Assembly: GCA_043228905.1 (NCBI GenBank)
Contig: JBHGNT010000014.1
Location: 17,050,001 to 17,114,000, forward strand
Origin: Azolla caroliniana
Lineage: Eukaryota; Polypodiophyta
Direction: 5' to 3'
Length of the DNA stretch: 64,000 bases
Both the position numbers and the translations under genes were made by a program. This document shows, piece by piece, positions 48,178-59,100 of the stretch (position 1 is the stretch's first letter; every line of letters starts with the position of its first letter). The notes under the pieces are model-generated. The model was not told where the DNA came from. It ran no database searches and saw only the letters and a program-made list of their open reading frames with translations.

Positions 48178-49583
48178 GCGTGAGAAAATCGGCCCACCGA
48201 GCTTGATGTCGATTTTACACACGAGCGTCTTGAAAATAGGCGAGGTTTTTGTGGTCACTGAATACAGTGACTTGATGAGAAGATCCCTCTAGAAAATGCC
48301 TCCATTGCATAAAAGAGTCCACTATATCCAATAGCTCTTTATCAAGAATTTCATAGTTGATTTCGGCGGCGTCAAACTTGCGTGAGTGAAAAGCCACAGG
48401 ATGTAGCTTTTCATCATTACCTCGTTGTGATAGAATGCTCCCCAATGCAAAATCCGATGCGTCTGCTTCGATGATGAATGGTTTTTCTGGATCAACGTGA
48501 GCTAGAATTGGAGCCGATGTAAATGCATGTTTAAGATTCTCAAAAGCCATGTCCACTTCTTCAGACCAAACGAACGATTGTCCCTTCCTAGTAAGTTGTG
48601 TAAGAGGCAAAACGAGCTTTGAGTAATCCTTTATAAACTTCCGGTATAAATTGGCAAAGCCTAGAAAGCATTGCACATCCCCCACCGAACGTGGAGTCTG
48701 CCATTATACCACCGTTTTGACCTTAGTTGGGTCCATGGAGATGCCTTCTGAGGAAATGACATAGCCGAGAAATTCCACTTGGTTGCACCTGAAACTACAT
48801 TTTTCCAGCTTTGCATAAAGACTATGTTCTCGAAGTCGTTTTAGTACTAACAGTACATGAGAATCATGCTCTTCTTAGGTCTTTGAGTAAACCAGTAGAT
48901 CATCCAAATAGATGATTAGACACACATCCAAGAGATCTCAGAAAATATCATTTGCCATGTGCTGGAAGACTGTTGGCGCATTAGTGAGGCTGAACGGCAT
49001 GACCGTATACTCGAAGTGACCATATCTGGTGCGGAACGCGGTCTTCCATTCATCTCCTGGTCGGATCCGTACGAGGTTATAGGCTCCCCTCCCCGTAAGT
49101 CAATCTTCGTGAAGAACCTGGCACCATTGATCCGTTCTAAAAGACTTGAGATAAGGGGGAGTGCATACCTATTTCGGATTGTAACCTTATTCAAGCCACG
49201 GTAATCTACAACGAGACGAAGTGAGCCATCCTTTTTCTTGACGAAGAAAATGGGTGCGCCGGTCAGAGATTTCGAATGTCGTATGAAACCATTCTCCAAA
49301 TTCTCCTCTATATAGGCTCGAAGGACTTCCAGTTCGGTTGGTGACAGATTGTAGATCGGTTCCCATGGTGGCTCTTTCCCCAGTTGTAAATCGATGGGGC
49401 AATCATATGGTCGATGGTGAGGAAGCGTATTGGCTTGTACTTTATCAAACACATCGGCATAATGACGATACTTCTCTGGAAGTTGAACCATGGATTCTTC
49501 TTGGTTTTACTGATATTGCGAAGAGCAACATTTCTTCCTTGCGTCCTTCCTTACGCAACTGATGTAGTGAAATTGTTGCAATC
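48178..49583 (-). pseudogene. E reverse transcriptase and RNase H
   Basis: Minus strand. [21 protein letters not shown] through [23 protein letters not shown] is the RT fingers region; the part at 48215-48685 has CFLGFANLYRKFI, LAHVDPEKPFIIEADASDFALGSILSQ and FSDHKNL of RT thumb and RNase H. A frameshift after KIDLRG and several stops break it. The protein continues at 41137-41224 and 32476-34089. Sequence upstream of RT (protease, most of gag, 5' LTR) is absent; the join to H gag is near 49,584. Confidence 0.92.
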
Positions 49584-49976
49584 TCATGCCTTCATTGCAC
49601 CATGGTGAGTCTTCGCTGATGCAACCCACTGGTCGAAGTCGCTTCGTCCCCGTCCTCCATATGCCTGCAAGAGCGCCTCTTCAAAGGCCTCCCACGAACT
49701 ATGAGCTTCTCGGAGCTCCTTCACTTCCACGTGCATACAGGCGGCAACGACCCGATAGAAGAACTCTAGCCTCAACGCATCGTCCACGTCTCGCTCCTCC
49801 ATTTTTGCATTGTAGGCTTCCAAGTAGAATGGGACTTTGTCCACGTTGAAACAGCTGACTCTTTCGACCACTCACTCAATAGCTTGTTGTGTCGCTTCCC
49901 ATCTCACCACCACTCGTCTGAACTCCAACACCACTTCGGCCACTATCTCCGCGAAGTCACCGTCTTTCGACTCCAT
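49584..49976 (-). pseudogene. H gag, truncated
   Basis: Starts ATG 49976 (MESKDGDFAEIVAEVV), just inside the PBS-like site. It has a TGA stop at about 49,872 and then the typical gag segment VPFYLEAYNAKMEERDVDD to SSWEAFEEALLQAYGGRGRSD. It shares weak pattern with family G gag. It ends abruptly at the junction with E pol, so most of gag and all of protease are missing. Confidence 0.75.
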
Positions 49977-50014
49977 CCTCCCTTGCCGCCCTTTCACGTC
50001 TGGTTCACCAATGA

Positions 50015-50911
50015 TGTTGCAGTATTTTGCGGGTACATGTAGGAAGGGGTGGGACCATGAGGGTCTCAGACGAGGAAGAGATGGGTGTCGAGAAGCCTAT
50101 TTCTCTCCAGTCCTGGCTGTAGTGGTTGTGGCACAAACCGGAGCAACTCCGGATGCGTACCGGAACAAGAGAGAGGAAGAGAGAGAGAGAGACCATGTGC
50201 GCAACACCGACTCAACACACGCTTCTTATGTATAGGAAACAAAGGGAGAGAAACACACATGACACCAACAGAGACACAAATGTGCACAACCTTTTATGTA
50301 TATAAATACAGGAGCAAGATACAACTCCGGCATCGAGCCGGAGTGAGGTAGGTTAGGTCACAACTGCAGTCTGCCGCCAAGCCACCGATCAGGGAGTTCT
50401 CGGGCTCGTCACGCCGAGCGGGGTCTTGCACAAGAGACAAGGCAGAAGCCTAAACCCCTTTAGTAATATGAGCTCCTAACCGGACTAAACCCTAAACAAC
50501 ACGAAGACTCAGTCCACACGACGACGAAGGAGAAGACCTCCAAGAAACCCTAACAGAAATTAAGAAAATGAAGAAGAAGAAGAAGGCCACCAAAATGAAA
50601 CCCTAAAACGATAAGAATAAGAGGAAACTGTCTAGCCCTAAATCTAACGGTATACCCTCCTAACTCAAAATGGGCAACCCCTTTACAAAGGGTGCTCCCT
50701 TCCTTTTATAGAACAAGGAGAGGGATGCGTAAAAATGTGGGATAAATCCCTTATTACATGGGATCCTCTGTCCCGAATTAACTACTGTCCGGCGCCATAA
50801 TGGCGCCCCTATCATTTACACAATTTGTACAAGGGTGAGTGCATATGCTCCACCCCGCCGATTCTTCCGATATTCCCCGGTTTCTCACCATGGCCCCGAA
50901 TCTTCACGACA
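50015..50911 (-). repeat. H 5' LTR, 897 bp
   Basis: Starts TGTTGCAGTATTTTG beside the reversed PBS-like TTGGTGAACCAGACGTG (about 49,994-50,011) and ends CTTCACGACA. It contains several CCCTAAA motifs on the + strand and CATTTTGAGTTAGGAGGG on the minus strand. It closely matches 29,871-30,688. Confidence 0.88.
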
Positions 50912-51036
50912 ATGGGCCTAACTGGCCTACGTTTGCGCTCTTCTCCCACTCCTTCTCCTTCTCTCTCTCTTGCTCCTCGGTTTAGGGCCCCCGCGGTCCC
51001 ACCTTATTTCCTACGCGAAAGCGGGAAAACATGACA
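50912..51036 (+). repeat. Element D 5' LTR, segment 3
   Basis: After the ATGG duplication it continues the D LTR and matches 62,411-62,529 to the end ATGACA. The PBS-like TTTGGTGAACCTGACATG follows at 51040. Confidence 0.9.
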
Positions 51037-51054
51037 TTATTTGGTGAACCTGAC

Positions 51055-53145
51055 ATGAAACGAGGTGGCAGAGGAGTCGCAGATGAGGGGATCAGAGCTC
51101 GCTGAAGGCATGGAGGCAGCAGTCGATCGGATAGTTAGTGCTCGTGATGGCATGGGCGCCCTCGACAGGGCCATTGAAGGAATTGTCGGCACAATAGGCC
51201 GGTTCGGTGGGAAGAACGCCACAAGCTATTTGGTTTCCTACCAAGCCGAGATGGTGATGAGGGACATTCCGGTAGACAGGCGGCAACACCGGGCATTCAC
51301 ACGGAAGTGCTCAAGGTGCAGGCTAGATGTCGGATCTGGGAAGAGTTCAAGGGGCGGCTCCTCGAAAGGTACAGCCTCGATGACGCGGTTCAGCTATCGA
51401 AGCAAGATTTCATGGATTGGGTGGAGACCCCCAGAAAGGGGAGGAATGCATCGACGCTTCTCCGGAAGTTTGAAGAACGCTTCACCCGGCTCTCAGCACT
51501 GGATAGAGCTGTGCTGGACTCGAGTTGTGTCTAGTTGTTTGTCAAAACCATGGATGCGCAGGATTGGGACCAGGTGGGTGTCTTGCTGGAGACGGATGAT
51601 GGGTTGATGGCCGATTGAACTGTGGTAAAGAGAGTTTGTGGCCGTTTTGAAAAACGGCGTGAATGGGGTGATGAAGGATTGTCGACGGCGAGACCCATCC
51701 CGGCAAGGAAGTTCAATGAGCCTTTGACGGCACAAAAGGAGGAAGGAAACCTGGGATTGGCTCGAGACGGGCTTGACCTCGACCGGCGTGGTCAAGGGTT
51801 CATCCGGAGGAGCGACTCTTGAGTTGCTAACACAAATGGTGCGCGATCTATAGATTGCGTAGGCCCGGAGGGACAGTGGAGGGCAGCCACACGACCGAAG
51901 GCCACCGGTTGGACAACGATGTATGTGGTGCTACACAGTCAGACACAGCTGATGAGACTACGTGGAGTTTGCCGAGGCCCTCAGGGGTAATGTGGTGTAC
52001 CTGTGGAATGGTCGGGTGCACGCTGGTGATACCCGGAGTGTCGTGGAGACAAATTTCGGGCGCGACGGGATGAAGCGGTTAATGGAAGAAGCAGAGTCGC
52101 CCCATGCAGAGGTCGTCCATTATTTGGCATCGGCCGGAATCCGGGTAGGAGGTAACGAAGACCGGAAAAAAAAAGACTTTGGCTTCTAGCCCTTTGTGCT
52201 AGAAGGCTTCTCTGACGCACGACTGAAGAGGGAAGAAGCGGACCGCGCAGAGCAGCGGGTCCGGGAGGTCACCGGGTGGGACGACCCGGTAGAGGAGAAG
52301 ATCGGTTTCGTGGAACCTGCGTGGATGATAAGAGGGCAGGGAAGGCCGGTGGGACCACGGCGCTGAATCGGTACGAGACCCAGTTCGGGCCGAAGAGGAA
52401 TGAAGCCGGCAATTCTGGCATGACAGACAAAGCAAAGCCAACCGACTACCGCATGGGCACCGAAATCGAAAGGACGACGGACCTGCGGAAGGTCCTCGAG
52501 GAGCGGATTCTCGACAGCAAGGTGGAGTTGTCACTGAGGGAGGTGCTTGGGATCACCAAGAAGGAGTTCCACGATTCCATCGTGGACTTGGTGAAGCGTA
52601 AATGGCTCTCGACGGAGCCGGAGCCGGAGAAGCCAGTGGAGGTGCGAACAACACACCTGGAGGATGTGGCCCTGGAAGATGAGTTGGCGGAGAGCCACTA
52701 TTCGAAGTTGCATTGGGCAAGGGTTACTACGGAAACCCCTGTTCGAGTTGTGGACGTCCAGGAGCCGCTAGTGGTGTTGATCGACCACGGGTCGGAGATA
52801 AATCTGATGTCTATGGACTTCTATAAGAAAGGCAATTGGCCGATCAAGACCAAGCACGGGTGGAAGATACGCGCGGCGACACGTGCCACGGAGGAGCTGC
52901 ATGGGGCTTGCCCGAATGTACATGTGAAAATCGGAGATGTCGAGGTTGATCAACACTTCTTCGTGCAGGAGACATCCTTGTACCTGGTGATACTCGGCGA
53001 ACCGTACATTATGGCGGCACGTATGGAGACAAAGGTGTTGGATAATTGTTCAACGTACGCACGTGTGGAAAGGCAAGATGGGTGGCACTCCATCCAATTT
53101 TTGACAGTGCGACCGAACCATGAGCGTAACCAAGGGGAGTTTTAG
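51055..53145 (+). pseudogene. D gag-pro pseudogene
   Basis: The gag ATG at 51055 is followed at once by a one-base insertion relative to G3. Recognisable parts are GALDRAIEGIVGTIGRFGGK, LSKQDFMDWVETPRKGRNAS, RDGMKRLMEEAE and a long protease frame (52276-53145) with LIDHGSEINLMS (D-H-G-S at 52783-52794) and VILGEPYIMAARMETKVL. The CCHC region is damaged. Several frameshifts and TAG stops occur, including two at former CAG codons near 51,851 and 51,860. It ends GAGTTTTAG at 53137-53145. Confidence 0.9.
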
Positions 53146-55552
53146 AGAGGGTTGTCAAGGCGTGGGGTCGTGATAGTCCGGACACTTTGGCAGAACCCCA
53201 CAAGTGTACTATAGGTAGGAAGTTTTGGGTCTCCGACAACGGAGGATGTACGATAGCCGGCGTCGGTGGCCGGGAGAAGAAGAGGGCCGAGAAACGCTTC
53301 AGAGAGTGTGGAGTCCTCCACCCTGACGAAGAAATCAACAACACCGTGGAGGAGGTCTCTTTCGACGACACCTTGGGGGAAATGGGAAAGGTGATCGATG
53401 AAGGCCTCAGTGAAGACCAAGTGATTCCGGTCAACTCGGTGGAGATGTACAAAGTCATTGACAACTTCGGGGAAAGATTCAGGTCGGATCGGACGGCCTA
53501 CATAGATACAAAATACAAGACTGTGGACCGGAAGGTGAGGCCAGTCGCAGCTCCCTTGCCGGAGGGCAACGGGGAGCTGAGAAAGGGGGTCGCGTCGGAC
53601 CCAAGTTTACGAAATCCGGCCGACATAGGACACCGGTTCACCGACATAATGCTACGGGAGCTCAAGGTCGGTGGGGGTGGCTTCCTACTGCCAGCGGAGG
53701 AGGAGAGGTCTCGGAGAATCCTCGAAAGGCACGTGAAGGCCTTCGCATTCGCGCCGGGGGAGATTGGGTGCGTAGACCCGACAATTGTGGAACCAATGAT
53801 GATCTTCACGGTACCGCATGTGTCATGGAATCTCAAGCCGATTCCGGTACCCAGAGCTCACATCCCGAGGTTGATGGAGCTGTTGAAGCAAAAGGTGGAG
53901 ATGGGCATCCTTGAGCCGTCGAGTGCCCCATATTCGAATCGGTGGTTTACCGTGCCGAAGAAGAACGACACGCTACGCTTCATTCAGGACCTGCTGCCAG
54001 TCAACAAGGTGACCATCCGGAACGCGGGTATCGGACCGACCATTGACAAATTCGCGGAGGCCTTTGTCGGAAGGTCGATCTATTCGGTCGAGGATCTGTA
54101 CATAGGGTACAATCAGTTTCAACTAGCCGCAAAAAGCAGGGACATTACGACAATGCGAACACCACTCGGCTTAGTGCGGATGTGTACCCTGCCGCAAGGA
54201 GGGACGAACTCGGTGGGACACATTGTGAATGCAATGAATAAGGTGTTGAGGGATTGCATCCCGGACATCACCATGCCATTCTTGAATGATATCCTGATAA
54301 AAGGGTGCGCGGTGGAAGAGAAGGATGAGTTGGTCGGGCTGGACGATTGCCGAAGATTCGTAGTGGACCACATCGGCGACTACGAGAAGGTGCTTCAGAG
54401 ACTTGAGGACGTGCGGCTCATCTTCTCCGAAGAGAAATCGGCTTTCGGGCAGTTGGAGATCGTAGTGGTCGGGCACTTGTGTGGGCCTTACGGCCGGAAG
54501 CTATCTCCGGCAAAGGTAGAAGCCATCTCCGCGATGAAGGAAGAATGCAAGTCGGTTACGGAGGTGTGGAGGTTCCTAGGCGCGTGCGCATTCTACCATA
54601 TTTGGATTCCGCATTACGCACACATCGTGGGGCCGCTCTATGGGTTGCTAAAGAAGGGGCATAAATTTGAGTGGGGCGAGGAGCATGCGGAGTTGGTTCG
54701 TAGACTAAAGGAGGCGCTAACCGCGGCACCGGCACTTCGAAAAGCGGTTTACGGCAAGGACGTCCCAGTTTACATTACAGTGGACACGAGCCCGACCGGA
54801 ATAGGATGGGTGGTCAACCAAAAGGAAGAAATTGGCACCAGGTTCCCCATCCGGTTTGGAGCGAAGGTGCTGAGTGAGCGATAGTGAGGATACGCCCAAG
54901 TTAAACACGAACTCTGGGGTATCGTTTTGATAGTAAATGTCGAAAAAGACAACTTGATCGAAACGGAGGTGATAATCGAGACGGACTGCCTACCGATCCT
55001 TGGTATGGTTTCCAGACGTGCAACGCTAGATCTAGCAATGCTCAGGTGGATCGTGTACATTAAGTCTTTGAACCCGAAGATACGGCACATCTCCGGTAAA
55101 GACAACGTCATGGCCGACATGCTTTCTAGAACACGATTCAACGACGAGGACAACATTGTTTCAGAGGACGAAGAAGTCGGCGTAGACTTCTTCGAGTCGG
55201 CTTACGTGACAACAAGGGCGGGGAGCACTCCGGCGCTTAACGAGTTCAACGAAGGGGAGTACGACGGGGAGTGGCTCCAGATCGGCAGGTTCCTGAAAAC
55301 AATGGCGCCGGACAAGACATGTACAAGGGAAGAGGCTAACCAGATGCAGAAGAAGGCGTACCGTTTCTTCCTGAGGGATGGGAGCATATGGAGGCACCCA
55401 AAGAAGTGAGGTGGTGTCCCACTCCGCATAGTGGCAGGAAAGGCAGAGCGAGAGGGGTTGCTAGCGGTGTACCATGAGAGTCCCTGGGCCGGACACCGCG
55501 GGACATGGGCCACATTCAAAAAGCCAAAGGAGAAGTATTGGTGGTCGGGGCT
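53142..55552 (+). pseudogene. D pol, 5' part (RT and RNase H)
   Basis: In the -1 frame relative to gag-pro. Open for 565 codons from 53187 with SDNGGCTIAGVGG, the RT core and RNase H start. The RT active site reads FLNDILIKG, losing the first Asp of the family's FLDD. TAG at 54882-54884 and TGA at 55407-55409 follow. The integrase zinc-finger His region is reached (HESPWAGH) before C2 interrupts it. Confidence 0.92.
55431..55552 (+). repeat. Left copy of the 122-bp duplication flanking C2
   Basis: GTGGCAGGAAAGGCAGAGCG to GGGGCT is repeated at 60889-61010 with one mismatch (G here, A there, near the end). It is D pol sequence encoding the start of integrase. Confidence 0.95.
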
Positions 55553-56169
55553 GTTGTGGATTGACGCTTTTCAAACCTTCACCTCTCGGCCACAACCGAG
55601 GAAACACGGATCAATGCAGCAGTAAATAGAAAACACAGAGAGAGACTCGAATGCACAGGGTTTATCGTGGAAAACCCTAGACGGGAAAAACCACGGGAGT
55701 GCAAGACTCCAACTATTAGTATACGCAGTGAATGTACAATGGCGAGCTGCAAGGCGACGACCTTGAGCTCGCTGTCCTCGCCACAGGCGGCGGTATTACA
55801 CAGAGGCGTCGACCTCTTCCTTTCTCTCTCTCTCTCTCTTTCTCGGCTGTTCTCACTTCGCTCCCTCTAAGTGGAAAACAGAAAAATGAGCAACAACAAA
55901 ACAACTGTTTGCCCTAAGTCATATTTATACACATATGACTTTCAGGCTATTTACAAATATAGCCTCAAGGGCCCTTGGCAAACATATTCACAAATATGTC
56001 CCCGCATCCGGATCTCTCTCCGGGTACATTCGTCATCCGGCTCCGTAGCCGGGGTCTTCATCATCCGGCTTCATGCCGGGTACTCTTCATCCTCCGGTTC
56101 CGTAACCGCAACCGGGCTTGCCGTCATTTATCTCCGGACATCCCATCCGGAGGGACTGAAATCCCAACA
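55552..56169 (-). repeat. C2 3' LTR, 618 bp
   Basis: On + it starts TGTTGTGGATTGACGC and ends GACTGAAATCCCAACA. It contains a CT microsatellite at about 55,822-55,840. The polypurine tract is the reverse of 56170-56179, overlapping the gag-pol stop region. Confidence 0.95.
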
Positions 56170-56179
56170 AACTCCCCCT

Positions 56180-59100
56180 TCACTTCGGCATGGGATGTCT
56201 CTCCAATCCGATCCTCTTTCGGCATGCTTCCAGCTTGTCGGGTGTGAGCACCTTGGTCAGCATATCTGACCCGTTCTCGTCCGTGTGGATCTTCGTCAGC
56301 ACGAACTCCTGGTCTTCTATCCTTTCCCAGATCCAGTGGTATCTACGCTGGATGTGTTTCGTCCGGGAATGGTAGGCAGCGTTCTTTGCAAGGTGGATGG
56401 CACTCTGACTGTCGCAGTAGAGTCGGTACTCCTCCTGCCGGATACCGAGCTCTCTAATGAAGTCCTTCATCCATATCATTTCCTTGCCGGCTTCAACAGC
56501 CGCCATGTACTCCGCCTCCGTGGTTGACAGTGCAACCGTCTTCTGCAGCCTCGCCTGCCACGAAACAGCTCCCCCTGCATACGTCATCACATACCCTGAT
56601 GTGGACCGGCTGGTATCTGCATCAGCCGACATATCCGAATCGGTAAAGCCGTCGAGTTCGGGCTTACCGGAGCCGAATCGGAGGCACACGTTTGCCGTGC
56701 CCTTCAGGTATCGGAGTATCCACTTGACCGCGTTCCAGTGCTCCTTGCCGGGATTGCTCATGTACCGGCTCACCACTCCGACTGCATATCCTATGTCCGG
56801 TCTGGTACACACCATTGCGTACATCAAGCTTCCGACGGCAGAGGCATATGGTACTTTCATCATGTCCTCCTTCTCAGCCTTTGTCTTGGGGCTTTGCTTG
56901 CTGGACATCTTGCAGTTTGCCGGGAGGGTTGACCCGACCGGTCTTGCTTCCGACATGTTGAACCGGTGAAGCACCTTTGTCACGTACTTCTCCTGTGACA
57001 GCCACAACTGCTTCTTCTTCCGGTCCCGGATGATGTGCATCCCTAGTATTTGCCTCGCTGGACCCAGGTTCTTCATTGAGAAGGTTCGGTGAAGCGCTTT
57101 CTTCAGCATCCGTATCTTGACCTGGTCCCGTCCGACGATCAACATGTCGTCCACGTACAGGAGGAGTATTAGAAAGTCTCCTCCTTCGAACTTCTTCACA
57201 AACACGCAGTGATCGGACTGCGTTTTGTGGTACCCTTCGTCGGTCATAAAAGAGTCGAACTTCCGATACCATTGCCGGGGAGCCTGCTTCAGTCCGTAAA
57301 GGCTCTTCTTCAACCGGCATACCAGGTGCTCCTTCCCTTTCTTCTCGAATCCTTCCGGTTGCTGCATGTAGATCTCTTCTTCGAGGTCACCGTGAAGGAA
57401 TGCCGTCTTCACGTCCATCTGTTCTACCTCAAGGTCCATGCTTGCCGCTATGCTCAGCACCGTCCGGATGGAGGTCATCTTCACTACCGGGGCAAATATC
57501 TCGTCGAAGTCGACGCCCTTCTTCTGCAGGAACCCCTTCACCACGATCCTGGCTTTGTATCTCGGGGGGTTTCCGGCATCTCCCGGTTTCAGCTTGAACA
57601 CCCACTTGTTTCGAAGTGCCCGCTTTCCTTTCGGCAACTCCACAAGTTCATATGTGTGGTTCTCATGCAGGGAATCCATTTCCTCTTGCATGGCACTTAA
57701 CCACCTGCGGCTATGGGTGTCAAGCTTTGCTTCTTCAAAACTCTCCGGCTCCCCTTCGTCGGTTAGCAGCACGTGCTCTGGTTCCGGAAATCTCCGGGGG
57801 GCCCTTCTCTCTCTTAGAGGATATCTCCGTTCCGGAGCTTCGGTAACCGGCTCCTCCGTTTCCTCTTCATCTGAATCCATTTCGGGATCGGTGCCGGTTC
57901 CGGTATCAGTTTCATCTTCCTCGGCCGGTTCTGTTTCTTCACCGTCTTCGGCCGGATCCTCGAGTGCTAACCGGTCCCTTGCCGGTCGGGACTGCTCCTC
58001 GTAGAGTTGATCCTCACCGGTCGACTTGGAGCTCTTCATCTTCTTCTCCGACTCCCAGTCGGCGAGTGTCTTGTCCTCCATGAAGATGATATCATGACTC
58101 CGGAATATCTTTTTGTCGACCGGGTCCCATACTCGGTAGCCGAACTCGTCATCGCCGTAACCGAGGAATATGCATGGCCGGGTCTTTGGATCTAGCTTTC
58201 CTCTCCGGTCCTTTGCCACATGCACATATGCGAGACACCCGAACACCTTCAGATGCCGGTAGGATACTTCCCTACCGGTCCACACTCTCTGCGGCGTGTC
58301 TCCGTCCAAAGGTACTGAGGGTGATCTGTTTATCACGTATGTCGCCGTCGACATTGCCTCAGCCCAAAACCCCTTGGGTAATTTCGCATGCGCCAGCATA
58401 CTCCGGACCCTCTCCATTATGGTCCGGTTCATCCTCTCGGCCAGCCCGTTCAGTTCTGGCGTCTTCGGCACAGTAAACTCGAGCCGGATTCCCTTCGAGC
58501 GACAGTACTCCTCGAACTGCCCCCGGTATTCCCCTCCGTTATCCGCTCGTATCGCTTTCAGCTTCTTGCCGGATTCCCTTTCCACTCTCGCGTGGAGTTC
58601 TTTGAAGACGCGCAACACTTGGTCCTTTGTCTTCAACGGTGCCGTCCACAGCTTCCGGCTATGGTCATCAATGAATGTCACGAAGTACTGGGCTCCGCCA
58701 TGTGACTTCGTTTCTACTTGACACACGTCAGTGTGCACCAACTCCAGTGGTGCGCTACGTCTCGTCGGTGGCCTTGAGTGGAAGGAGGTTCGGTTCTGCT
58801 TACCGGCCAGGCAATCGATGCACTTCTCCAGGTGCACATGCTTCACTGGAATAAGGTTGTCTTCTGCAAGCCTCTTCGTCCCCTTCTCACTCATGTGGCA
58901 CAGTCTCTTGTGCCACAGCTCACCGGCAGTGTCGGCTGCCACGTTCAACTCCTCCGGACACAACCAGGCACTCATAAGGTACAGTGTGTTGACTTTCCGG
59001 GCCCGAGCCACTATCAGGCTCCCCTTGCTGAACTTCATTTCGCCGTTCCGGATGCTACCTGTGTAGCCTTCATCGTCTAGCCTCCCGGCCGAAATCAAGT

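Larger units (their letters stand above)
23547..50911 (-). mobile_element. Ty3 element H, mosaic with E inside the D 5' LTR
   Basis: The outer ends are H LTR ends: TGTTGC at 23547 on the left, and a full LTR at 50015-50911 on the right. Candidate 4-bp duplications are ACGG (23543-23546) and ATGG (50912-50915), at a site that is uninterrupted in the right D LTR near 62,410. H keeps its 5' LTR, PBS-like sequence and the first part of gag (minus strand). Its 3' LTR is cut by G1 and truncated at about 30,688. The centre is chromovirus E plus G2 and G3, so H is partly replaced or deleted. Confidence 0.7.
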
